Source of the DNA: Plecoglossus altivelis
Taxonomy: Eukaryota > Chordata > Actinopteri > Osmeriformes > Plecoglossidae
DNA length: 64,000 nt
Assembly (NCBI GenBank): GCA_036571765.1
Contig: BROE01000011.1
Coordinates: 8,920,324 to 8,984,323 of the forward strand
Direction: 5' to 3'
Shown one piece after another: positions 32,159-49,181 of the stretch (within the stretch, counting starts at the first letter, position 1; every line of letters starts with the position of its first letter). The notes beneath the pieces are model-generated. The model was not told where the DNA came from. It worked only from the letters and a program-made list of their open reading frames with translations, and made no database searches. The position numbers and the translations under genes are program-made.

Positions 32159-35100
32159 TCAGTTACGTTTGGGATTAGGTGGAGGGAGAGGTGGCCTGGA
32201 GGAGATGGGCCTATCAGATATCCGTTTGTACATACTGCCACCTGGGGCGCGGCTCAGAGGCGGCTCTGAATATGGGAGCTGTGGGACCCCGGTCTTGGAC
32301 GGTGAGGATGATAACAGGAACTGCTCTCCACCTGGCTGAAAAGACAATTTAGCAATCAAGGCCATTGTGGGGGTCAATTAGCAAGCATCATGTAGACCTG
32401 GAAGAATTTGTTTAGATTTCCTACCTGGAGTTAATCTAGTTTTGGCTACATTTTGTACATACCTGCACATGTGAGTCTGGGTGAGGGGGTGTTTTTATGG
32501 CTCTGGAGGGTGGGGGTCTGGAGGGCAGACTAGGTGTCGTCCTGTCGGTAAAGGTAATGTGACTGGAACAGTCTCTTCTCCCCTGAAGATTGACCTCAGA
32601 GTAAAGGTGACTCTGGGAGTCTGGAAGAGCGAGCAGCCATAAAGGTTGTTGCATTTACTTAAAGTCAAGGTCCAGTTTATCATATCTTTCAATGAATGTA
32701 AAATGGAAATATTTGAGTATGTTTTTATTCCCAGTTTAAAGATCTGGAGAACAAGCCTCTTATTGTGTCGAGATCTCACCTGCTCTTCCCTGATGGTCTT
32801 GCCCTGGTCCCATGGAATGGAAAGCCATTTGTTGGTCTGCCTTTTCCTGTTGGAGAAGGCACGGGGTCTTCTCGTAGGTGTGCACACGCTCCAGCTGCCT
32901 GTACCCGGGCTCAGCAGTAAAGCCAGGATTTGGCAGGGGAGCAGTCTGCACTGGCGCTCTCTGGTGGACTTGGAGATTGTTGACATTCATGTATGGTGAT
33001 ATGTTAGTCTTGGGGACAACTTTAGGGGGTTTCCTGACTTTGGCATATTGAACATCAATTGAGTCTTCCCCTCCACATGCCCCAGCGCACTCAGTGTCTG
33101 ACTGTGGAAGTTTGTCTTGAGAGGAAAGGTTCATGTTTGATGGCTGGAAAATAACAGGAATGCATTATTTTCCCCGCATGCTGATCTGCCCTCAGAATTC
33201 TGTCTGTAGTAGTGCACACAGAATTGGTATAATATGTAAATGTGTAACATAAAAAACATTTTGTGCAATTCTGCATAATTCCTCACCTCCAAAGAGTGTC
33301 CAGAGAGTTCACTTAGTTGGCTCTCAGGTAGAGAATGTGACTTCCTCAGCACTTTCCTTACTATAGCATACTCTGCTGTAACATCTTTGCCTGTGTGGGC
33401 TGTGCCGGTTGAAGGCTGCAGCCCAGTTTCAGATATCAAGGGCTCGGCAGAAGACAGTGGATTGGCCTTGTAGTCTCCACACTCCCCCCTCGGCGCTTCT
33501 GCCACCCCACTTGCATGATACCCCCACTGTTTTATATTCTCCTGACTAACTTTGTCGGACTGTGAAAGACAGGAGGGCAAGTCATTGTAGCATATACTAG
33601 TGCATATCTGCAGGGTTCAAAAATCAAAGCGAATGGACACACCTCATCGCAAGGTGTGGTGAGCATCTCGTCATAAGGTCCAACTGGATTCTGGGTGTAG
33701 TAACTGACTAAGTCTGCCAGGCTGCCATGGTGACTGTCCTCCCCAGTGATGAGATAAGAACCACCTCTGCCATTGGTCCCTCCCTCTTCCTCCTCAATGA
33801 TGAAATGACGACACCTGTCTTTTCCCCTGCAAGTAAAATGTGATGGTAGTTTGAGAGCGTGGGGAGAATCTAAAGCACAATTGGTTCAAATCAAAAGTAT
33901 GTGTTTATGTGCTGGTTCACCTATATGACAGAACGAAACCAATCTTTGACTCGCTGAGCCTGAGCAGGAAACAGCCTTGTGGTTTGTCCTTTAGAATGTC
34001 TTCTGCCTCTCTGTTTAAACAACACAGACAATGGCTTGTACTGTAAAAAAAAAACCTTCATTCATTTTGAATTGATGAGATTTTTCAAATAAAATTGAAC
34101 AATTCTGCTATTTGCCAAACACATCTCAGACAAATCAACTATGCAGCAGATCCATGCAGTCCTCTGCATGGTTGTGGAAGTTGCAGAAGTTGAACTGTGA
34201 CATGTTGATTTTCTGTCACGCTATGAAGTGTTTATGGGACATTTTGTTGACGTGTCAAAAGAAAACGCCCTTGCTGTTTCCACAAGCACTCAGCTGCTTG
34301 CCTACACTTCTTCGTGTGCACGATTAGGTGGCCTTTCTCTTCACATGTACATGCAAATCCCCTGGATGTTTTTGTGGGCAAACTGTCCACACACTCCTTG
34401 TTTTGTCAATGAGTATGACTTATTTAAACACCTGCGTGTGGCAAAGCCATGAAGCCAACTCGGCAGTGGATCTCCAGGTTGGCTTAGACGAGGCAGCTGA
34501 GTCTTCTGGAACCATAGCAGGGTTTGGGCCCTCAGAGCTGGAGACGGTGGCTGCAGGAGTCCCGGCCCCTGTGGAGGGGAAACCTTCTGTAAACACTGTA
34601 AAGAGGAGAGATAGGGAGAGATGACGTTATCCAGAAGGACAATCTCAAGAATGTAGTCACTGAACAGCACTGCATGTCATTGGACATTTGACTTTGGCAG
34701 GCAAACAACTGAACCGGGCTCGACAAGCGACAAGCTATCAAATGAAAATCTTTGATTCAATAAGCTACAGGAAGTTGTGTTCCTAGCTGTACTGTGGTGT
34801 TCTGGTGACAGGATTTGTGGTTTCACAAAAAAGCAATATGATCAAGGGGCTCTAACAAGGCACATTCTAATTCACAACATACATGTCAAAGTAGCTTGTG
34901 TGATTTCTAGTCTTTCTATTACGCCTCAGGAAAAAACTGACCTGAACATATACTCAAAAGGTATATAAAAAAGAGACAAACGTTCACAAGGGCTTGACAT
35001 GGAAGGAAGATAGAAGGCCTCTACTGGAGTTACTCATCTAAAATAACAGTTATTGTTTCTCAGTCACACATGGGCCAGCAGACACACATGACATCCTTCT

Positions 35101-36529
35101 GCCAGTCAAGGGTTAGTTTGACAAAAGAGTTTCCAGTGACTCACTGTCAAAATGTTGGTGCCATTCTGGAGTGTCAACAAATCTGCCAGACAGTTTAAAA
35201 CTTTAGAAGTAGTACTAGTCGTAGGTACCATATTTTATCTACTAACTTAACATTTTGTCATTTTTGACTGCCAAGAGTTGGATATCAAACAGTACACATA
35301 CATACATTCACTATACACACAGCATAGTCTGCACTGTATAGTGAGACTTTCTCGGTCGTGTCCAGACACGACTGTTGAGGTTTGGAGAAACCTCTCCCAG
35401 CTCTGACTCTAATCTGTTGTTGTGGAAAATGGACTACTGATACTGTTTAGGCTAGAAGCTTTTGTTGGCCAGAATTCATACTTGTAACATGAAGGATATC
35501 TGGTCATACAAACTGTTCACAATTGATCATTCTAGTTTGCCCTTCGATGTGGAACAGTTAGTCAACATAGTTTGAAGTGATGAGTCTATAATCAATCTAT
35601 AGAACATCACTTGCCCCTCCTCTGTATTAAGTTTCTACGTCACCATTATTATCATTCCTCTCCAAGCCTACACGCCTAAGCTCCCTCAACCACACCATCC
35701 GTTTTCACGCTGGTCTCATCTCCCATTCATAGGGTTCTGGTGTTTTCTGAGAACTTGTTTTTTCACAGCCCGTCTACATGAGCAGATGTCTTGTTTTTTC
35801 AACTCTGATACTTGTCCTACCTGCGTTTGAGTGGTTTTCGGAAGCTTTAAGCTCCGTCGTGGTTTAACTGGAGGTCTCTGACGAGCAGGCGGTTCCTGGA
35901 CAGATAACTGCTGAGATAAAGGTTTCTGGGGCTGACGAATAGAAGCTCCAATTCTTTGTTCTTGTTGGATGTTTTCAGCATCTAAAAACGAACAAAAAAT
36001 GTCTCTCAGCGACTCCCATTAGAAATGAATTGATATTCAAATGAAAATGTTGAGGCAATACAGTAAACAATTCAAGACCATTTCTGACTTTTAAATTTAC
36101 GATGGAACTGCCTACTCCTGAGTTTCACACAGTTTTGCCCTAAATTTGAATGACCACCTCTTGTCTATATCAAAACCTGACAACCCTACAAAAATGCTAA
36201 TGTGTGGAACATTGTTTACAATATCTGAATACTCTGCTGTAACTTTAGTACATATTTAATCTTAGGAAAGTATTATTAAATGAAGATATTTGTAGTCTAA
36301 ACAAGTTGGCCAACAAAATTAAAACTTGATATTTTAAGAGTGCAGCATGCTCTAAATAAAACTGTCTATACTTTGCCTGTCAATCAATCTGGTTCTTGTT
36401 TTAGCCATATCAGCCCTGTTCTACAACAAAACATTTCAGGATACTACGTATGTTTTGATCAATATCTGTCATATTTAAAATAATAAGTCTTTGTGTCAAA
36501 CCGTTCATGCATCCGTAGTCAAAATCCAT
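32159..36529 (-). CDS. sh2d2a: SH2-domain adaptor, SH2D2A/TSAd-like, complete model, 529 residues
   Basis: Likely a cytoplasmic adaptor of lymphocyte tyrosine-kinase signalling. Minus-strand exons: 36529-36502 (start MDFDYGCMN, least certain), 35981-35821, 34586-34432, 34010-33921, 33826-33643, 33559-33287, 33143-32780, 32620-32463, 32335-32159; total 1590 bases, all phases consistent. The SH2 domain starts at about WLHGFATRREAEDILKDK, has the phosphotyrosine-binding arginine in GCFLLRLSES, then SYRGKDRCRHFIIEEE, and ends VGPYDEMLTTPC. In front of it, LRAQTLLWFQKTQ matches the SH2D2A pre-SH2 helix. Further on, QQMAFHSMGPGQ matches a C-terminal SH2D2A motif. The tail is proline-rich with several tyrosine motifs. 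Human SH2D2A lies at 1q23, close to SSR2, which supports the name over the related HSH2D or SH2D7. It is longer than mammalian SH2D2A (about 390 residues). Confidence 0.8.
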
Positions 36530-37545
36530 GTTGAAATGAAATGAAGGTCACATGAGCTCAGCTGCAGCTTTTTATTATCGCATCCTCCTTCTGCATATCA
36601 ACTGCCCCCCCCCCCCCCCCCCTCCCCGGAGGAATATGAGAGCATGTCAAGTGAGAAGCATGCAAACGGGTCCAAAACGGTTGAAATAGAAAGTATATTC
36701 ATCTATTTTATTAATTCCAAAGTTACGAATTGTATACGTCTAGCTTCATTTGCTGTTATGTTCAGATCCGTATGATTACGTAGGATCATCTAAACACGTG
36801 TGTTTGATAACAAGTACAACAAAAAGTTAAATGAGAACCGAAATAGGTCTATTTCCTGTATTATGCGGATGGGAGGGTTGCAACCAGACACGCCGTGTGG
36901 TCACATGCATCTTTTGTCACAGGAAAAGTGGCATATATAGCAGCCACAGAAATGAGAACAGAGATAGATGAACACCCGTTAGCTTAACCCAACAAACACT
37001 GCTATTCAAACCTTGGCCACAACTAAATTACACTATCCATGCCTAAATTACATTATCCATATATACATGTAGAGAATTATATCCGTTAAATGTTGAGAAT
37101 TATATAAAAAGGGTGAATACAAACTGCAAAATACAATAAGATATGCATATCTGACTTTCAAAAAAGGCGAGTCATACCCAATGTTATCGCTATTTGAAAG
37201 AGAGGTTCCCGGTTGTCTTTTTTGTGCTCGTTTTAAACTTGTTATTTTACATCCGTTTGGATAATGTCCTAACAGTGTACTGAAGTGCTCGCTTTAAAGC
37301 ACAACTGCATTGTCAACCTCAACCCACACGATGGCGCAAAAGGAAGCTGTAACGCCTCCTTCAACCAGCAGTCTTTTGACAGCGAATGAGCATATGCTGC
37401 TTTGATTATTGATCTAGTTCATATTTATATATTTTATACAACTCAACCAGCTTATTAGTACATTTAACTTGATCTCGTACGTTTTCAGGACAGGTGATAA
37501 TATCTGTAATTACCTGACAGTGCCCCCCCCACGCCACTCGGAAAC
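36530..37545. promoter_or_regulatory. Head-to-head promoter interval between sh2d2a and the dapk2-like gene
   Basis: sh2d2a starts leftward and the kinase transcript probably starts rightward, about 1 kb apart. No clear TATA box or CpG island was identified. A shared or bidirectional control region is an inference from layout only. Confidence 0.35.
36605..36622. repeat. Poly-C run (18 C)
   Basis: Uninterrupted C run followed by TCCCC, about 75 bases upstream of the sh2d2a start. Its length is probably unreliable. Confidence 0.85.
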
Positions 37546-38185
37546 ATGCGTTTGACAGTAGACTGTGCAGTAGGCCATATAGCCAACAGATGGGGTAGTA
37601 GTCAATGCTTTACGTTTATTATAGGTTCAGCAGTGTTATTTGGTTTAAAACAACCGCGCACGATTGTGGATCTCGGATGGACAATCACGAATCGTGACGT
37701 CCCTGTGATCAGCGACGCGGACAGTTTCGAAAGCAGGTGAGCTGTGTCTATTATTGTTGCGAATTCAATTAAAATACATAAGTGTTGAGATGCAGTTGGT
37801 GGTGTATTTACAATGCCAACAAAACGTATAGGCTATGTGAATATCTTCGTGGATTTGTCGACACATTTTGATTTCCAATTCCGAGGTAGGTGATTCAGTA
37901 AGCAGAATATTTTGTCGATATGAAATTGCATGTTCTGCTGTACATCCATGAATGCCAGTGGTTTGTGTGTGTCTGTGGGAGAGCGTGTGTAAGAGAAAGA
38001 GAATTAATGGGTCAGTGAGAACGAGAGTTTTGGGGCTCAGTAAATTCCGTCCATTCGAACAAATTTCCATTTTATTTGGAACGTATGTAGAGATGGTTGA
38101 ATTGTGTTGCCTTTGCAGTCCCTATGTGATACTGGAGCGCTGGTACGGTGACGATGATCTTGTCCGACGTGAGCTCTCTGTATAA
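37546..38185 (+). other. Possible 5' exon pair upstream of the dapk2-like gene (85-codon ORF)
   Basis: The ORF from ATG at 37546 ends at a good donor (AAGCAG|GTGAGC, 37736/37737). A good acceptor (CCTTTGCAG, ending 38118) opens an exon that continues it in phase as SPYVILERWYGDDDLVRREL to a TAA at 38183-38185. A second donor (CGAC|GTGAGC, 38168/38169) lies before that stop. I do not recognise the peptide. It could be the first non-coding or uORF exons of the kinase transcript, or a small separate gene. Phase agreement across one guessed intron is weak evidence. Confidence 0.3.
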
Positions 38186-38189
38186 CCCC

Positions 38190-40267
38190 AGTGGGGACTT
38201 GACCCACATGACCCTATACCGCTTATGTTTGAGACTTAAATATGTTCAAGTACTGCCATCGATAAAAGTAGTAAGCAGGCTACAGTAAATGCTAATCTTA
38301 CGCAATGATTACACATTAGTATGACAGTATTTTGACATGGGCAGTGAACTGAAGGAGTCCCTCCCCCTAGCCTACAGTGTATACGCCCGCGTATGTGAAA
38401 GTTACTTAAGTATTTAACAACCAAAGATGTTTCCAAACTAAACCGTTTCTTCAAGATCGTAGTTTCATATGGGATGTACCAAGCAAGGCGTCAATTGGCG
38501 CACCTCGCTCCCACAATCACGCGGAAATTGGGGTGGGACAGGGAAGCAATATCCTTTCCGCATTCCACGTTCAACTTAAAAAGTTTACGGGCAGGAGATC
38601 ACGGAGACTGTCGGTAGTTGTCTGCTTAGCCCACTGTACATGACTACTGCAGAGAGCTAGAATGCGACAGACGAAAAGAGGTTGGTGGAATCTGTTTCTG
38701 CAGGTGTTCGTTTGGTGTGTTTCTGTTGTCGCCTGGGTACCATTTCACTGACCATAATTTGGCACACATCATTTATTTTTAAAAGAATAATGCGATTAAA
38801 CTTTGCATTTAGACTTCTGTATGAAATGTCAAACGTATTGGCTACTCAAGCACAAGCACACACACACTCGAACACATGAAAATGTGTGAAAACATTTATT
38901 CAACTGTCATTCCTTCTATTTGTTCATTTTCCACCGCGCAATGATATTTAGACGTATTTTCACGATTCCAGTCACATTTCCGCACAATCCCATGGAAATG
39001 CCACTGTTGTAAATATCCTCATAATAATGCCCGCATTTAACTAACGCCAATATGCCAGGTTAGCTACCGGCGTGTTCCTCTCCTGGCTTACGGTTGCCTT
39101 TAAATCGCGTTTTGACACATTCCTTTTCCTAGGCGGAAACTCCTAGTTTTCTTTGGTTTAATAAATGAAGGGGTTGAGGGGAATGTCAAAACATGTCACT
39201 GTTCTATATGTTTCCCTAATATAATGTTTTGGGGAAAGGGTAATTGCTTAAGTAGTAATAGTGCAGGCTGTTGAATTGATACATTTGTTGTCAGGCTATT
39301 GACTAACTGGTTTTGGGGTGGGAGGCTGAAAGTTGGATTTTGTAGAATGTTATGTGGGTGAAGCAGGGAGGGGGCTGGAGGAAAACACCCTCCGGGAAAC
39401 ATACATAATGAGACAAAGGAAGGCGATGTGGTTGCTGTGAGACTTTGACACACAAGGGTCAGATGACAACGTTTGTTGCCAAAGTCAGTAAAAGCCAAAT
39501 GCAATGTGGGGAATTTAAAGGCGTTATGCTTTTTGTCTTTGCTGTCATTCATTTAAAGACAGTGAAAATGTACTTGTTTTCCTGGGTGGCTACTTGATTT
39601 GGGCTGCTCTCACACACACTCTCACTCCCTCACTGAATCAGTCTGTCACTCACTCACTCACTCACTCACTCACTCACTCACTCACTCACTCACTCTGGCC
39701 CCTGGCCCCTTGTGACCTCTCTAATTTAGTCTGTCTCCCTTTTATAATTTGACATGGTTGACTATGACATGCTGCCTCTCATGTTTCTCTTACTCCCTCT
39801 CCAACATCCTATCCTACCACTGTACTTGAAATGATGGATGTTGATGAAACATGAGCCCTCTCTCCTCTCCTGTATCCATCCATCCTCTGTGTTTGGGTAA
39901 TTAGGCATAAATTAACACTGATAAAGCCCATTTCCCCTGTAACATCTTGTCAAAAGTCATTATAAATCACCCACATATTTTTTTTAAAGGGCCTCATTAC
40001 ATAACAATGCTAAATCGGCCAATCTGACACAGTTGCTGATGTACTTTGATTCAAGAGGGTCTCTGTAGGGTTTTAGAACTATATGCTAATATTCTTGTTT
40101 TTCACACTGTTGGTAGTAGATGAGTAACGCTCTGTGAATTTCAAGAACTGTTCTATTTACCTCTCACTGCAAATGCAAAATGTCTCTTATCATGGAGCCA
40201 TTGCGTTTGTTATTACAGTTCTATAATGGCCTAGAAACAACAATTAAGTATTTGTCTCTTTTTTCAG
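38190..40267. other. Upstream intron or intergenic region of the dapk2-like gene
   Basis: No exon recognised. It contains a (CACT)n tract at 39645-39695. The acceptor TTTTTTCAG ending at 40267 opens the exon that holds the kinase start codon. Confidence 0.45.
39645..39695. repeat. (CACT)n microsatellite
   Basis: About twelve uninterrupted tetranucleotide copies in a non-coding stretch. Confidence 0.9.
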
Positions 40268-40377
40268 ATCCTGGTTTGATACGGACTGTGTGTATTGCAC
40301 TATGCAGCATTACTTCAAATAAGACCCTCTGTAACCAATAGTGGATCCTGGAGGTGAGAGAACCAAAGGAGAGGACC

Positions 40378-45717
<5,340 letters not shown>

Positions 45718-46646
45718 ATCTGACCAGAGTGGGGCGACCAAGTACTACTGATTTATTTTATTATTTTTATTTTTTTTGCCTTCACATTTGCTCACACAGC
45801 CCAAACATATTTGCCTTTCCCTTACTCCTTTAGTCCTGGAGAATAAGAGTCAGGCACAGACTCGACAGAAGGGTTGGGTACACCAGAAGGCCTTTGGATT
45901 CCTCAACAGCACACTTATTCACAATGTGATACGATGTCTTCGAAAAGACAAACTCCTTAATACTGTTTACTGCATGGACACACAAATAAGAATTGTTGCA
46001 CTTCTTGTCCATTTCTTCAGATGTGTACATGGCATTCGTCACCCAACAAAGAACTAAGAAACAAAAGACGAGAAAGAGGAACATTGAGCATGATTCTTTC
46101 CTAGACCTTAGCTCTCTATTATTGTGGTTTAGTGCATGTTTTATTGTTTTGCAGTTGTAAAGGTCAACTGATAACTGGAGCAAGAATATTGTTATTACAG
46201 TGAAGTCTCTCATTTGAGGATTTGCTGCACAGGATTGATTGCATCACAAAGGGTTAGGATTAACCTTGAGTATATGCTGTATTTACATCTTATGAGGGTT
46301 CATATGCAAATCCTATAATTTTGTAGATCTTAGTCTTCCATATGTTTTAAATTAACCTTCCAGTTAAAAAAATGAACTAGTCGACTACAAATGTTATGTT
46401 ACTATAATATTTTATAAAAAGAGAAAAGCTACTGCTATATCATATATACATTTTCCTGATGAAATAAACATGTTTAGTAAATGCTATCATACGCTACATG
46501 CATGATGAATCAGCCTTATTTTTCTGTGAGAAAATATATTTTCTTACGTGTTTCTTGAGGAAGCTTGACTTGTCTTCGTTTTATTTGTTACAATAAACAT
46601 GCATCATACCAGTGAAGTGTGTACATATCTTATCATACGCAATAAA
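45718..46646 (+). other. dapk2: dapk2-like 3' UTR
   Basis: AT-rich sequence with three AATAAA signals at 46463, 46592 and 46641. Any of these may be used. Confidence 0.5.
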
Positions 46647-47199
46647 AATGACTTTTAAAGGTTGCTGCAATGAGGTAATTCACTAAAAGATTTGTTCCAA
46701 CACGGCACTTTTTAAAATGTGATTTGTGCCAGAATGAATGATACATTGTGTTGATCAATATAACAAAGAGACTAAATGTTAAAAATATAAAGCAATCTTC
46801 TGATGTACTTTTCCAACTTCAATAGAATGTGCACCTTTATCCATTTATCCGCACACCTGCACAGTAGTGCCACAGAGATAAACAAACTTGGGTTTCACAA
46901 CGTCGATAACAAATCCAACCGAAATTCCGGTGTTCAATACTTTTCTTTTGCTACTTTGTTTGATTTTTCAACCATCTCGCAAAATACAGTCCTGACCCCT
47001 ACACCTTGTTGTGCGCAGGCGCAGTAAACCCTATAACTACAGTTCGATGTGTAGCAAGAAAATGTTAACACCGGTCTGTCAGCAGGAGTGCCGAGTGATG
47101 ACATTGTTTAATCTAAAGTGACGACATTTTAAAATATAAAATGTTACCTTTAAACGTTTTTTTAATTCATAGCGTATTTTCTTTACTTGAAAGAAAATA

Positions 47200-47303
47200 T
47201 CAACTGAACCTTTTCAGACCTTCCGTGGATTTGTGCATTGAGGCTTCTTTTTCGGACGGAAATCACTTAAAGTTCAGCTTGCTTCAGATCCCTTGAAAGA
47301 CAG
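47200..47303 (+). other. Possible non-coding first exon
   Basis: Sequence ending GAAAGACAG|GTGAGG, a strong donor at 47303/47304 with no upstream ORF. It could be the 5' UTR exon of the small ORF gene at 48012 or of the long arhgef2 transcript. The left limit is a guess. Confidence 0.3.
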
Positions 47304-48011
47304 GTGAGGCTAAATGTTTTTCTATCGTTTGTTTTTTCATACGCATTTTCCCACTGAACTGTTCAACCTGAAGGGAAAGTTCGTTCAAAGTCTATGTAAC
47401 AGACCATTTAGCAATATGCAATATTTAGGATGTACGATAAGCGTATTTTCTACACAAAATATGTTGTGTAGTTGTGTGACTCCAGCAATGCGTTTTGTAC
47501 TACCTGCCATAATGACAGTTTACCGAGATTACACAGCACCAGAGAGTAAACACAAAACGGGCAATGAAAGTGCTTACATTTTGTTTGGTCTACAGTGCAG
47601 CAGGATGAGGTTAGACCTACGTTATCAATAATGAAATACATAAAGTTACTTTTTGATAGCGCTTTGATAGGGAATCAACATTTGATATTGAGAAATTGAG
47701 TAAGCATACTGGGTAAGATCAGAGAAAAATAGCTGAACAGTAAAGTAGAACGCCTTTACGAGAATGTTGAGAACGTGTTTCATCATTCCTGAGAGATAAG
47801 ACTGGTTGGCTTTCACCTGTGTGATCTGACAGTAATGACGCTGTTAGTAACACAACGTTTGTATGTTTATACAAAAAAGAAGAAAAAGAAATATATAGAT
47901 AATATATAGTCCGATGTAAGTAGTTTAAAACGTTATGTGAGACTAAACCGTTTTCATTGTAGTGGCTCCTGGATTACACTTGTGGTGTTTCCCCATTGTT
48001 TTATACAGCGA

Positions 48012-49115
48012 ATGGGGTCAGAGAATCTAAACAATGACTATACTGATGAGAGCAGTGAGGAGGAGGAAGATGAGGGAAAGTCAGAGGCTGTATTGTGTCC
48101 GAAAGAGAAACAGAGACGTGTATTTTAGAATGCGCTGTGCTTCTTTGTCACTGGTGGATTTGAAGCACTGGATCCCAATGTTATGAGTGATACAGGAAGT
48201 TATCCCTAGCGCTTGTTTGGCCACTAAGGACAGACTGGATGTAACTTAATACCAGCAACACATCGCTTCCACATTCTTCAAAAACAAATCTCAGGGATTG
48301 AGCTGAAAAGTTCACTGTACCCAAACGCCCCATGTAGAAACTCTGAAAGGAGGAACGGGTGACTTCATTCACCTCATCTACTTGAATAAGAAAAGGGGGG
48401 AAAATGAGAGACAAAAGAGTGAGGGGGGAAGGGTGTGTTCACGGTGAGGGACGGGGAGAGAGAGAGGAACAGTAGACAGGGGATGTAGTGAAGGTACAGG
48501 AAGGCAGAAGAACAGAAGGAGGATAAAGACAGGAAGGAGAGAGGACACGAAGCTGAGAGGTCTGTTTCTGTCCCACCTTCAGCAGAGCCACATACCTGCT
48601 ATTGCTTTGAACGTGTATGATAAGCAGCAGAAGGCTGACACTGTGACAGGAATGATAGTAAAGTTGAGTTTATTGGTAAATTCTTGGGGGTGGCTAACTG
48701 ATAGTGGTTATTGACGTAGAGTGTTTTGGATTGCCAGTTGCAAAGCAGCAAGTCAATGTCACATGCAGGTAGGGTGAGTTGAGGATGGCAGATGCTGCTG
48801 TTTCAGTGGGATCTTAAACTGAACAATTTCCCAACACTTTTTTGACCATTGCATGATCGGTTGTTGTTTCCCTAAAAGTACATTTGACATTTTTGTAAGA
48901 GGTCATAGTACTTTTGGACTCGGGCTTGCTTGTTACTTTAGCTGTGAAATAGATAACAGTCATACTGGCAACTTGAACAAAATGATGTTAAGAAATAGAT
49001 GGAAGAAAATGAGGATTTAGATAGATGGCAAGACAGGACACATCTTGTGTGTGTTCATACTGGGACTCTGGTACCAATGGAGACTTAGCTAACTACTCTG
49101 TCTTGCACACACACA

Positions 49116-49181
<66 letters not shown>

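Noticed and set aside
32159..36529. HSH2D or SH2D7 as the identity of the SH2 gene
   Set aside because: The pre-SH2 LRAQTLLWFQKTQ and tail AFHSMGPG motifs and the SSR2/ARHGEF2 neighbourhood fit SH2D2A better, though a tree is needed.
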